Shown here: positions 1 to 6,208 of the stretch, piece after piece
Layout: each line of letters opens with the position of its first letter
Position numbering within the stretch: position 1 is the first letter of the stretch
Source of the DNA: Candidatus Dadabacteria bacterium UBA2774
GTDB lineage: Bacteria; Desulfobacterota_D; UBA1144; Nemesobacterales; UBA2774
NCBI GenBank assembly: GCA_002352485.1
Contig: DEIM01000228.1
Location: 1 to 7,133, forward strand
DNA: 7,133 bases
Reading direction: 5' to 3'
Translations under genes and position numbers: made by a program
Notes under the pieces: model-generated
What the model was told of the DNA's origin: nothing
Seen by the model: the letters and a program-made list of their open reading frames with translations, nothing else
The model's database searches: none

Positions 1-581
1 AGTTCACCGTAATGCTCTACGAACGAGTCCCATTTTTGATTAAAATCCTTACCCATGGAATTGGTTACGGGCATCCAGTTAAGCTCTTGCAGTGCGCTGT
101 TATTCCAATATGAAGCCTGGATTTTGGCCAGAACGGACACAGTGTCCATTACCTGGGATTTGTGCATCCCGACAATCTGGTCACCAGGTGTAAGGGAGCT
201 AAGGTCTTCCATGACCATCGAGTAGGCGGGAGGCTTATCAACTGCATAATAGACTTTGGGGAGCCTGGCGGGCACATTCACGGCGACGTCCCTGTAGAAC
301 CTTATCTCACGCACAAATGCATCCAGCTCCTCCCCGAATTCCTGGAACTCCCCGTCCTCAGGCTCTATCTTGACTACGACGGATGAGGGCGCCCCCTCTT
401 CTTTTCTATCGTACTCCATATGCGCGCGCACAACGCTGCTCAAAAAGCCCACACCCTCTCCGAGTATGTCTCTTTCAACAGATACTACGGAAGCTTCTTT
501 GATCACTCCCCCCGATCTGAGAGCGTGGGTCAACCACTCAGAGGTGACTTCATCTGGGTGCATGGGGTCTTTTAGGGGCAT
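1..581 (-). CDS. Aminoglycoside/choline-kinase-like phosphotransferase, N-terminal part (runs off left edge)
   Basis: Reading the minus strand from ATG at 581-579 gives 193 codons with no stop, leaving the window at base 1. The product resembles the APH/EcKinase-like phosphotransferase superfamily (protein-kinase fold, ATP-dependent phosphorylation of small molecules). Visible landmarks are a glycine-rich segment LGEGVGFLSSV (about residues 40-50), an ATP-binding lysine in VVVKIEP (K71), a helix-C-like FVREIRFYRD with E92 as the likely lysine partner, a KVYYA strand (109-113), and a hinge-like MVMEDLS (122-128). The catalytic loop (HGD...N) and the metal-binding Asp lie beyond the edge, so activity cannot be judged. 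The substrate is unknown, and resistance should not be inferred from the family name. No signal peptide is visible. A second in-frame ATG lies six codons downstream (563-561). Neither ATG has a Shine-Dalgarno sequence; the first was chosen because a TATAAT box lies just upstream. Confident in the family, not in the function. Confidence 0.8.
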   Translation of the reverse strand, partial: MPLKDPMHPDEVTSEWLTHALRSGGVIKEASVVSVERDILGEGVGFLSSVVRAHMEYDRKEEGAPSSVVVKIEPEDGEFQEFGEELDAFVREIRFYRDVAVNVPARLPKVYYAVDKPPAYSMVMEDLSSLTPGDQIVGMHKSQVMDTVSVLAKIQASYWNNSALQELNWMPVTNSMGKDFNQKWDSFVEHYGE

Positions 582-587
582 AGGGTT

Positions 588-616
588 ATTATACGAGGGT
601 AATAGGAATTAAAAAA
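588..616 (-). promoter_or_regulatory. Probable promoter of the phosphotransferase gene, possibly leaderless
   Basis: A perfect -10 hexamer TATAAT lies at 593-588 on the minus strand. The only -35 candidate at 17-bp spacing is TTTTTT (616-611), a poor match. Six bases separate the -10 box from the ATG at 581-579, so transcription should start at or within a base or two of the A of ATG. That, with the absence of a ribosome site, points to a leaderless message. This is inference from spacing only. Confidence 0.5.
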
Positions 617-631
617 GGGTGCTTTTGTTAT

Positions 632-660
632 GGATTGCTGCGCTTCGCTCGCAATGACAG
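632..660 (+). repeat. Short dispersed palindromic repeat, copy 1
   Basis: The element runs GGATTGCTGCG...CTCGCAATGACAG. ATTGC (634-638) pairs with GCAAT (651-655), and GCG (640-642) with CGC (646-648) around a short loop. Its ends match copy 2 at 1886-1922 in the same orientation. The GGATTGC...GCAATGACA pattern belongs to a REP-like class of extragenic palindromes found in many bacterial genomes. It lies between the phosphotransferase promoter and the terminator of the next gene and encodes nothing recognisable. Confidence 0.7.
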
Positions 661-696
661 ATTTAAAGGACAATGTCCCGGATAGACGTACGTGAT

Positions 697-731
697 GACA
701 TAAAAGAAAAAGGGAGCCGAAGCTCCCTTTA
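697..731 (-). terminator. Intrinsic terminator with UUCG loop, downstream of the beta-helix gene
   Basis: A perfect 9-bp stem pairs 709-717 with 722-730. Read on the minus strand it is AAAGGGAGC, loop TTCG, GCTCCCTTT, then the T-rich TTCTTTTA. UUCG is an exceptionally stable tetraloop. It begins 44 bp beyond the stop codon of the 775-1755 gene. On the plus strand the stem is followed by ATTGTAATT, so termination is mainly for minus-strand transcripts. Confidence 0.88.
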
Positions 732-774
732 TTGTAATTAAACTTTAGTTTTTATTGTTTACGTCTAGCTCGAC

Positions 775-1755
775 TTATACGGCTACTTTTCTTCTCTTGA
801 TTGCGATAAAACCGACTAATCCAAGGATGCCGGCCATGGTTATGAGGCCCCACTCGGAAAGTGTCGGGATGGGTCTTACGTTTCTGACGCCGTTTAGCTC
901 GCTTACTAGAAACTCACAGTCTTCCCATTGATAGAAAAGACCGTTAATTGTGATGCTGCCGTCCGGAAGGCCTGCTGCAGCAATTTCAGAAGAGATAAAA
1001 GCAAGTGCTTCTTCAGGTACGTCCATTGCAAATATTATCGTCCCGGAGGGCTCGTCTGAATTAGAAGTATCGCCGCAGTCTATAAAACCATCTACTCGCG
1101 CGTTTGTTTCAAGCCTTAAAATATCGTTACCGTTTTTAAGAAGTATAGCCCGGCTAATACCGCCTCCTGTATTCTCGCCGAATACTAACGAATTACTTAT
1201 GGTGAGCATATCATCCCCATCACTTAGGTTTATCCCGTAATTATTCCCGGTACCCGGACCCCCGATAACCTCGGAATCTATTACCGTTATCTTATTGTTT
1301 CCTCCTGTGGCGTCAATACCGTTGTTATCGACACTCGCTATTAGGGACCTTATTACAGTAATTGTGTCGTTGCCATTGCGTGTGTCGATGCAATCGTCAT
1401 CACACCTGACAGTTGAATCAGTTACCTCAATCGTATCATTTCCGTCTCTTGAGTCTATGCCATTGTCATCAAGTGCTGTCACTTCGGCCTGGTTCAGGGT
1501 TATGCGGTTATTGCCGTTTCCCGTATCGATTGCGACATTACTAGCTGCGGTCGTATCTATACCCGCGCCGGGCAGGACGTCAATTTGAAGGTCAGCATTG
1601 TTAGCGGCCTCCTGAATGCCATTGGGGTCTGGGTTGGGGTCAGCCGTGTTGCAGGTGAATACCGTAGGCCCGCCTCCGCAAACCGCGAATGATATGTCCG
1701 AATATATAAAGCTTAGAATTAGAGTTATAGCTGTGGCAAATAGAAACTTTCTCAT
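775..1755 (-). CDS. Exported repeat (probable beta-helix) protein with IPTL-CTERM sorting signal
   Basis: The 326-residue product starts with a signal peptide (MRKF plus a hydrophobic core, likely cut after SFA at residue 24). About six imperfect repeats of 23-28 residues cover 75-223, pattern GIDxxxGNDTIxVxxSxVxxxDDN. The regular hydrophobic/Asn/Asp spacing suggests a right-handed parallel beta-helix, as in surface adhesins. The GNDTI cores recall RTX calcium repeats but lack the full GGxGxDxUx nonapeptide. The C-terminus carries VRPIPTLSEWG (IPTL at 296-299), a hydrophobic helix (304-319) and a basic KRRK tail: the IPTL-CTERM signal read by exosortase H in related systems. Six cysteines could form disulfides after export. 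Start choice is firm: GAGGAGG at 1767-1761 lies 5 nt before ATG, behind an extended -10 promoter. The terminator at 697-731 makes this a one-gene unit. Role inferred: envelope or surface protein; ligand unknown. Confidence 0.85.
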   Translation of the reverse strand: MRKFLFATAITLILSFIYSDISFAVCGGGPTVFTCNTADPNPDPNGIQEAANNADLQIDVLPGAGIDTTAASNVAIDTGNGNNRITLNQAEVTALDDNGIDSRDGNDTIEVTDSTVRCDDDCIDTRNGNDTITVIRSLIASVDNNGIDATGGNNKITVIDSEVIGGPGTGNNYGINLSDGDDMLTISNSLVFGENTGGGISRAILLKNGNDILRLETNARVDGFIDCGDTSNSDEPSGTIIFAMDVPEEALAFISSEIAAAGLPDGSITINGLFYQWEDCEFLVSELNGVRNVRPIPTLSEWGLITMAGILGLVGFIAIKRRKVAV

Positions 1756-1793
1756 CTTTTCCTCCTCTTGTAAAAGGTAAAGCAGATTAGCCT

Positions 1794-1823
1794 ATTCTAG
1801 CATATAAGTAATTGGAATCATAG
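1794..1823 (-). promoter_or_regulatory. Extended -10 promoter of the beta-helix IPTL-CTERM gene
   Basis: On the minus strand TATATGCTAGAAT (1806-1794) contains an extended -10, TGC-TAGAAT. CTATGAT lies ten bases further upstream (1823-1817), where a -35 element would fall, but does not resemble TTGACA. The predicted leader is about 30 nt and ends in a strong ribosome site. The same 13-mer pattern precedes both other IPTL-CTERM genes here, and CTATSAT at identical spacing precedes the one at 6269. Confidence 0.55.
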
Positions 1824-1885
1824 TTTATATTCCTTTTTTTGTAGACATCAGAGCGAGTGGGGAGATTCAGCGTCGAGATTGCAGG

Positions 1886-1922
1886 GGATTGCCGCGGCTC
1901 CTTTGGAGCCTCGCAATGACAG
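1886..1922 (+). repeat. Short dispersed palindromic repeat, copy 2
   Basis: The element runs GGATTGCCGCG...CTCGCAATGACAG. The inner stem GGCTCC (1896-1901) pairs with GGAGCC (1905-1910) over a TTT loop, and the outer ATTGC (1888-1892) pairs with GCAAT (1913-1917). Its ends are nearly identical to copy 1 (632-660), while the centres differ but both fold, as expected for a REP-like family kept for its structure. With copy 1 it brackets the beta-helix gene in direct orientation. Confidence 0.75.
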
Positions 1923-1997
1923 CATTCAGATATCCAGGAACAGTCCGCGGGCTTCGGAGGAGAAAAACTTAAAAAAAATTCCAATTGTGGAATATGG

Positions 1998-2027
1998 TTT
2001 ACTTTCAAACGAAATATATGATATATT
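1998..2027 (+). promoter_or_regulatory. Probable promoter of the beta-propeller IPTL-CTERM gene
   Basis: TATATGATATATT (2015-2027) gives an extended -10, TGA-TATATT. TTTACT (1998-2003) is a 4/6 match to a -35 box at 18-bp spacing. Transcription would start near 2034, leaving a roughly 40-nt leader that contains AAGGAGG. The -10 lies inside the 27-bp palindrome, so a protein bound there would compete with RNA polymerase. Confidence 0.5.
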
Positions 2028-2033
2028 TCGTTT
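2007..2033. promoter_or_regulatory. Perfect 27-bp palindrome, candidate operator
   Basis: The left arm AAACGAAATATAT (2007-2019) is the exact reverse complement of the right arm (2021-2033), around a single G at 2020. It is AT-rich with one CG pair per arm, lies 40 bp before the ATG of the propeller gene and covers its -10 box. No T-tract beyond a short TTTT follows it and it precedes the gene, so it is a poor terminator. A dimeric repressor site is the simplest reading; a leader hairpin is possible but would lie largely upstream of the predicted start. Confidence 0.55.
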
Positions 2034-2073
2034 TGAGAACGGGAATGCAGTTAAAAAATGAAGGAGGGTTCAA

Positions 2074-3150
2074 ATGGCAAGAATCGCTTATATTTTTATA
2101 GCTATAACGACTGCTTTCATATTCTCAGATATAGTACTGGCTTCTGAAAGAGCTTATATACCTCTTGACGACATGACTGTACAGGTCATCGATACAGATA
2201 CTAATACGATTATTGACAGTATACCATCGGCAGGCGACCCGTCCGGCATAGGTGTTAGCCCCAACGGACGACGTGTTTATGTGCTCAGAGACCTTACTAA
2301 CGACGTAGCCGTAATCGACAGCTTTTTAAATCAGATAATAGCGACAATTCCCGCAGAAGGAAATCCATCCTGTATAGCTGTGACTCCGGACAGCACAAGG
2401 GGTTATTTAGTAAATAACGGGCCCGGCACTGTGTCTTTCTTGAACCTTGTTAATAATTTTGTAATAGACAGTATCGATATAGTGAACGGAACTGATTCTT
2501 CAGGTTGCGCGATCACTCCTGACGGCTCTCACGTATACATAACAAACTTAGCCAACAACCTTGTAAATATTCTAAGGACCTCGGACAACACATTTATAGG
2601 CGATATCGATGTCGGTAGTGCCCAGCCAGCAGCTAAAGTAAGCCCGGACGGGCAAACGCTCTATGTGATTGTATCAGGTGTTGATGAATTGGCGGTAATA
2701 AGGACTTCTGACAACACTGTTATTGATACAATACCTTTAGGCAATTCCCCCAGAAACCTTACTATTTCACCTGACAGCACGCGCGTATATGTGACTGATG
2801 ACGTTGACAACAATGTGAGTGTTATTGATACCTCAACCAACAGCGTTATCGCAACTATTCCGGTAGGCGAAGGTTCGAGAGATATAGATATTACTTCTGA
2901 CGGGCAATTTCTTTATGTTGTTGCCGACGGCAATGATAGGGTCGTAGTTGTAAGGACATCTAATAACCAGATTGTGAGCACTATACCCGTAGCCAGTACC
3001 CCGCAAGCAGAAGGTATGTTCATTGTAGACCCGGATGCCGCTTTCGTACGCCCGATTCCGACGCTTTCACAGTGGGGTATTATAGCGCTTGTTCTTTTAT
3101 TCGGTGTAATCGGATTAATAGCAGTTAAAAAAAAGAAGGCGACTGGATAG
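2074..3150 (+). CDS. Exported YVTN-type seven-repeat beta-propeller protein with IPTL-CTERM sorting signal
   Basis: The 358-residue product has a signal peptide (hydrophobic residues 5-20, likely cut after VLA at 23). Seven repeats of 35-44 residues span 36-324, each close to VxVIDTxxNxVIxTIPVGxxPxxIxxSPDGxxVYVxxxxxN. This is the YVTN/cytochrome-cd1-type propeller pattern, and seven units plus the N-terminal strand RAYIPL (26-31) would close one ring. Such proteins usually bind ligands or partners at the surface or periplasm; no catalytic site is recognisable. The tail is VRPIPTLSQWG (IPTL 328-331), a hydrophobic helix (336-350) and KKKK, the IPTL-CTERM signal. VRPIPTLSxWG is shared with the neighbour at 775-1755. 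Start is supported by AAGGAGG (2061-2067), 6 nt before ATG. The lysine tail is coded by a run of eight A (3127-3134). The stop lies 11 bp from that of the convergent VWA gene, with no clear terminator between. Confidence 0.88.
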   Translation: MARIAYIFIAITTAFIFSDIVLASERAYIPLDDMTVQVIDTDTNTIIDSIPSAGDPSGIGVSPNGRRVYVLRDLTNDVAVIDSFLNQIIATIPAEGNPSCIAVTPDSTRGYLVNNGPGTVSFLNLVNNFVIDSIDIVNGTDSSGCAITPDGSHVYITNLANNLVNILRTSDNTFIGDIDVGSAQPAAKVSPDGQTLYVIVSGVDELAVIRTSDNTVIDTIPLGNSPRNLTISPDSTRVYVTDDVDNNVSVIDTSTNSVIATIPVGEGSRDIDITSDGQFLYVVADGNDRVVVVRTSNNQIVSTIPVASTPQAEGMFIVDPDAAFVRPIPTLSQWGIIALVLLFGVIGLIAVKKKKATG

Positions 3151-3161
3151 GATTTAGATTT

Positions 3162-4691
3162 TTATAGATCCAGAAATAAGCCGCGTGCATCTTCGGAAGT
3201 GAGCTGGGAGACGGAGGTGACCTTGTCGCTGAAGTGGTTTAGTGTGTGCCAGGATTCACGGTCTGAGAGGTCTATCAATACCGAATAGACCTTGAATTTG
3301 AGCCGCTCTTTCTCTTCATGAAAAGACCTGAGCCAGGCGTCGCCCACATTTGACTCGCCGTCAGTGATAAACACTATATCGCCGCCCTTGAACTTTGACT
3401 CGCTAAGTAATTCGAGCGCCTTGTTAAGCGGCTCTTCGAAGTTCGTACCGCCCCCGGGGAAATACTCTGCAAGCTCGAACACATCTTTTTCCTTCATACC
3501 CCACCCTGAGCCGCCTTCACGGCCAATGGACTCGAATATCTTAAGAGGCTGTCCACCGGAGGAGAACACGACGACCTGGAACTTGCGCCGCTCGCGCTTC
3601 GCGATCTCAAGGAGCGTCAAGCATACGCCTTTTGACCATAGCTCTTTTGGGCCTTCCATGGAGGAGCTTCCGTCAAGGCATATGACCATCGGGCCCCTGC
3701 CCTTTTCTTCCTTCAGGTAATACTGCAGAAGCCTGCCCTCGACAAAGCGCTTGTGAAAATCGTGCCGGAGCTGCGCGTGGCCCAGCGCAACCAGCTCTGA
3801 GGGGATTATCCTTCCGATGTCGTCGCCCGAGGCGATGTCGAACACTTCGCTCCCTCGCTTGGCCCAGGTCTTTTTGCGCGCGGAAAGCATTTCTTCCTTT
3901 AGCCCGCCCACTATGCGGGAGAGTTTTCTGAGCTTTTCATTCTTATAGAGCTTCGCTGCCAGATCAAGCTTTTCCCCTACCCCCCGCTCGCCGGGAGCGC
4001 CCATATTGGCCCCCCAGGACATGAGCTCGTCCTCGGCTTCCTCTACTTTCTGCTCTGTCTGGCGCATGGAGGAGCGGACCATGTTTCCGAGCTTGAGGTC
4101 TGATTTTTCATGGCTCTTTTCCTGCTCTTCCTTTAGCTCACCGAGCCTTGCTTCTTCATCTGAAAGATCGCCTTCTCTATCACTCTTTGCTTCATCAAAT
4201 TCCTCGCTCGTTTCGTCTAGCTTCTCCTCGGTCTCGTTCCATGTTTCCATCTCTTCCTTGAGATCTTCGACTTCCTGCTCGGCCTGCTCAGCCCTATGCT
4301 CATTAAGGAGAGCTTTCTCTCCAGGACCTTCGTCTGAGCGGAGCCAAGAGTATATATTTTGCGAGATTTCTATAACAGCAAGGGCGGATTTAAACCCGTC
4401 GAGCACGGTGTCTTCCCTAAGGAGCCGATAATGCTCGTCCTTATGAATTTTCTCAAGGATCTTTCTGGGGAGAATACTTGCGCGGCTTACGTCATCGTAA
4501 TCTATAAAGAGCACGTTGTGCTTATAGAAGGAGGCGAATAGGTCAAGAGTTAGGGCGCGGAAAGAAGGAAGGAGTGTCTTGCCACTATCTATGATACCCC
4601 GAAGCTCTTCTGAGGCCGATTCAAGCTCAGAGAAAAGCTCTCGGTCAAAGGCGTCGGTCTCTATATTCTGCTCTGACTTATATTCGGCCAT
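3162..4691 (-). CDS. ViaA-like von Willebrand factor A (VWA) domain protein
   Basis: The 509-residue soluble protein has three parts. Residues 1-125 are helical without a recognised motif. Residues 128-225 are a highly charged Glu/Lys-rich stretch predicted to be coiled coil. Residues 333-505 are a VWA domain. Its metal-ion-dependent adhesion site is complete: DGSSSM gives D340, S342 and S344, GGGTNF gives T416, and ITDGES gives D444. Overall order and length resemble ViaA (E. coli about 480 residues), the cytoplasmic partner of the MoxR-type AAA+ ATPase RavA; CoxE-like VWA proteins are the alternative. Such pairs act in chaperone-like remodelling of protein or metal-containing complexes. No MoxR/RavA gene is in the window, so the partner must be elsewhere or upstream of other loci. 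No signal peptide. No Shine-Dalgarno precedes the ATG (4691-4689); the start rests on the open frame and a nearby promoter-like sequence. Confidence 0.85.
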   Translation of the reverse strand: MAEYKSEQNIETDAFDRELFSELESASEELRGIIDSGKTLLPSFRALTLDLFASFYKHNVLFIDYDDVSRASILPRKILEKIHKDEHYRLLREDTVLDGFKSALAVIEISQNIYSWLRSDEGPGEKALLNEHRAEQAEQEVEDLKEEMETWNETEEKLDETSEEFDEAKSDREGDLSDEEARLGELKEEQEKSHEKSDLKLGNMVRSSMRQTEQKVEEAEDELMSWGANMGAPGERGVGEKLDLAAKLYKNEKLRKLSRIVGGLKEEMLSARKKTWAKRGSEVFDIASGDDIGRIIPSELVALGHAQLRHDFHKRFVEGRLLQYYLKEEKGRGPMVICLDGSSSMEGPKELWSKGVCLTLLEIAKRERRKFQVVVFSSGGQPLKIFESIGREGGSGWGMKEKDVFELAEYFPGGGTNFEEPLNKALELLSESKFKGGDIVFITDGESNVGDAWLRSFHEEKERLKFKVYSVLIDLSDRESWHTLNHFSDKVTSVSQLTSEDARGLFLDL

Positions 4692-4701
4692 TATGAGTTA
4701 G

Positions 4702-4730
4702 AAAGTAACACGGGAAGGGGACGGAAACAA
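4702..4730 (-). promoter_or_regulatory. Possible promoter of the VWA gene
   Basis: On the minus strand TTGTTT (4730-4725) and TACTTT (4707-4702) are spaced by 17 bp. Both are weak matches to consensus. The predicted start is only a few bases before the ATG at 4691, so the message would have little or no leader, consistent with the missing ribosome site. Confidence 0.35.
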
Positions 4731-4786
4731 CACCGCGGTATGGGCCGATATCTGTCCTAACTGTATCAATTTGCAGCCGCCGTGTT
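4729..4786. repeat. Imperfect inverted repeat in the divergent VWA/transporter gap
   Basis: AACACCGCGG (4729-4738) and CCGCCGTGTT (4777-4786) are inverted copies matching at 9 of 10 positions, with 38 bp between. The left arm overlaps the possible -35 box of the leftward VWA gene, and the right arm abuts the AT-rich TAATATTAT that may be the -10 of the rightward transporter. A regulator binding both arms could control both genes, but this could also be chance. Confidence 0.35.
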
Positions 4787-4830
4787 AATATTATTGGCTT
4801 TTAAACACGCCCGGACAAAACCGCACTTAG

Positions 4831-6015
4831 ATGAAATTCACCAAAAGAGAGATAGAAGCCGTATTCACAGTGGGCATTATTATGGCGCTCAGGCTGATGG
4901 GGATATTCCTGATAATCCCTGTGTTCAGCGTGTATACGGAAAAGTACCCCGGTGCAGACCTCACTCTGGCCGGCATTGCGTTTGGTATTTACGCGCTTTC
5001 TCAGAGTGTACTGCAAATACCATTTGGATGGGCGAGCGACAAAGTGGGCAGAAAGCCCGTTTTGATCCTGGGACTCACTCTTTTCACCATAGGCAGCGTG
5101 CTGTGCGCCATGTCTGATAACATTATGGAGCTGATCCTGGCGCGCGTGGTACAGGGCTCGGGCGCAGTGAGCTCGGTTGCGATCGCATCGCTTGGGGACC
5201 TGACGAGGAGCGAAGTAAGGGCGCGCGCATTCACTATAGTAGGGCTTACTATAGGGGGCGCTTTTCTGATTGCTATTATCGCGGGGCCCATATTGGCCGC
5301 CAAAATCGGGTTTGATACATTATTTTACGTACTAGCGGCTCTGGGGGTAATCGCAATACTTGCTACCATCGTCTTTTTCCCCAAGATTGATCAAGACCAG
5401 GATAAAAAAGAAACGTTCATCGAAGAAGAGGCCAAGGTGCTTAGCATGCTCAAAGTCCCTGAGATGAGAAAGCTCTTCTTATCTGCACTGATTATATCCT
5501 TTACCGTTAATATGTTTGTTTTCATATACCCGCTCAGCTGGACGGGCCTTGGCGTGGCGGAGGGAGACCTGTGGCTTATGTATCTTATAGCTCTCATCCC
5601 AACAGCACTTTTTGTATACCCTTCCATTAGGCGCGCCGAGAAGGGAGGCACACTTAGGCTGGTAACACACGGGGCATGGGCCCTTACTGCTGTGAGCTTT
5701 CTCATATACCCGGCATATTCTTATTTCAGCTGGATTCTGTATGTATCGGGTATGGCTTATTTTGCGGGCCACACGGTGCTGCAGTCGCTCTTTCCTGCTT
5801 TCCTTACACAGAGAGTCGGGCAGAAAAAAAGGGGCGCTACTACCGGGCTGTATAATTTGTCGGGCTTTTTCGGGGCGGCCCTGGGGGGAATGCTGGCCGG
5901 GTATTTCTATCAGTTAAACCCGAACCTGCCTGTAATTGTAGCGCTTAGCGTAATTATCCTGTGGGGTGTTTTCGGCCTTCCCGAGCCTCCCGGTGCTATA
6001 ACAATTGATGAATGA
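4831..6015 (+). CDS. Major facilitator superfamily transporter, YajR-like
   Basis: The 394-residue inner-membrane protein has about twelve hydrophobic segments, split by a charged cytoplasmic loop (about 184-208, QDQDKKETFIEEE). Family landmarks are the N-terminal ALRLMGIFLIIPVF (19-32), motif A in loop 2-3 (G66, D70, K71, G73, R74, K75), motif B RVVQGSG in TM4 (R105, Q108, G109), and a motif C-like GGAFLIAIIAGP (142-153). These fit the proton-coupled drug:H+ antiporter-like branch containing YajR. E. coli YajR (about 454 residues) has an extra C-terminal YAM domain; here the chain stops after TM12 at PEPPGAITIDE, so that domain is absent. Substrate unknown. The start is fixed at or after 4831 because an in-frame TAG directly precedes it. 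No Shine-Dalgarno is present; a later in-frame ATG at 4882 would cut into TM1. Monocistronic, with a terminator at 6133-6167. Confidence 0.88.
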   Translation: MKFTKREIEAVFTVGIIMALRLMGIFLIIPVFSVYTEKYPGADLTLAGIAFGIYALSQSVLQIPFGWASDKVGRKPVLILGLTLFTIGSVLCAMSDNIMELILARVVQGSGAVSSVAIASLGDLTRSEVRARAFTIVGLTIGGAFLIAIIAGPILAAKIGFDTLFYVLAALGVIAILATIVFFPKIDQDQDKKETFIEEEAKVLSMLKVPEMRKLFLSALIISFTVNMFVFIYPLSWTGLGVAEGDLWLMYLIALIPTALFVYPSIRRAEKGGTLRLVTHGAWALTAVSFLIYPAYSYFSWILYVSGMAYFAGHTVLQSLFPAFLTQRVGQKKRGATTGLYNLSGFFGAALGGMLAGYFYQLNPNLPVIVALSVIILWGVFGLPEPPGAITIDE

Positions 6016-6132
6016 AACAGGATTAAAGCCTTAGATTTAACCCAAGAGTTAGATCGTTCCAATTTTATCCGCTGAAGTATAATTTCGCTCAAAATACAAT
6101 ATTTACGAGTAATTAGTATCAATAACAACCTT

Positions 6133-6167
6133 AAGGGGCGGTTTTGTTAATAACCGCCCCTTTTTAT
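6133..6167 (+). terminator. Intrinsic terminator downstream of the transporter gene
   Basis: AAGGGGCGGTT (6133-6143) pairs perfectly with AACCGCCCCTT (6152-6162) over an 8-nt loop, and TTTATT follows. It lies about 118 bp beyond the transporter stop. On the minus strand the stem is followed by AAGGTTG, so it works mainly for plus-strand transcripts. Confidence 0.88.
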
Positions 6168-6208
6168 TCCCATTTATTCACCTTCTTTAATATCTAAAGC
6201 AGTTTTAT

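Larger units (their letters stand above)
1756..2073. other. Divergent intergenic region between two IPTL-CTERM genes (contents)
   Basis: This 318-bp gap holds, in order, the ribosome site (1761-1767) and promoter (1794-1823) of the leftward beta-helix gene, the second palindromic repeat (1886-1922), the promoter and 27-bp palindrome (1998-2033) of the rightward propeller gene, and that gene's AAGGAGG site (2061-2067). I see no convincing small gene. The open frames across it run through the palindromic repeat and show no start signals. Confidence 0.7.

Noticed and set aside
162..612. Two plus-strand open frames opposite the phosphotransferase
   Set aside because: They are antisense to a well-supported coding frame with recognisable kinase motifs and have no ribosome sites or family resemblance.
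686..693. ACGTACGT palindrome
   Set aside because: Only 8 bp, not positioned on a promoter; no reason to assign function.
1087..1533. Calling the repeat protein an RTX toxin
   Set aside because: GNDTI is only part of the RTX nonapeptide; no tandem GGxGxDxUx and no type I secretion signal. It has a Sec signal peptide and IPTL tail instead.
1787..2008. Minus-strand 73-codon open frame between the two leftmost IPTL-CTERM genes
   Set aside because: It is a read-through of the palindromic repeat (its CHCEAPKEPRQSP segment is the translated repeat) and overlaps both promoters; no ribosome site.
3127..3134. Run of eight A in the propeller gene tail as a phase-variation tract
   Set aside because: It simply encodes consecutive lysines in the basic tail; eight A is short and slippage would only alter the last few residues.
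3143..3173. Hairpin CTGGAT...ATCCAG between the convergent propeller and VWA genes as a bidirectional terminator
   Set aside because: Only six base pairs with a 19-nt loop, and it lies over both stop codons without a proper T-tract on either strand.
4006..4431. Plus-strand Ser-rich 141-codon open frame
   Set aside because: It is the antisense shadow of the Glu/Lys-rich coiled coil of the VWA gene; serine runs arise from complementing GAG/GAA codons.
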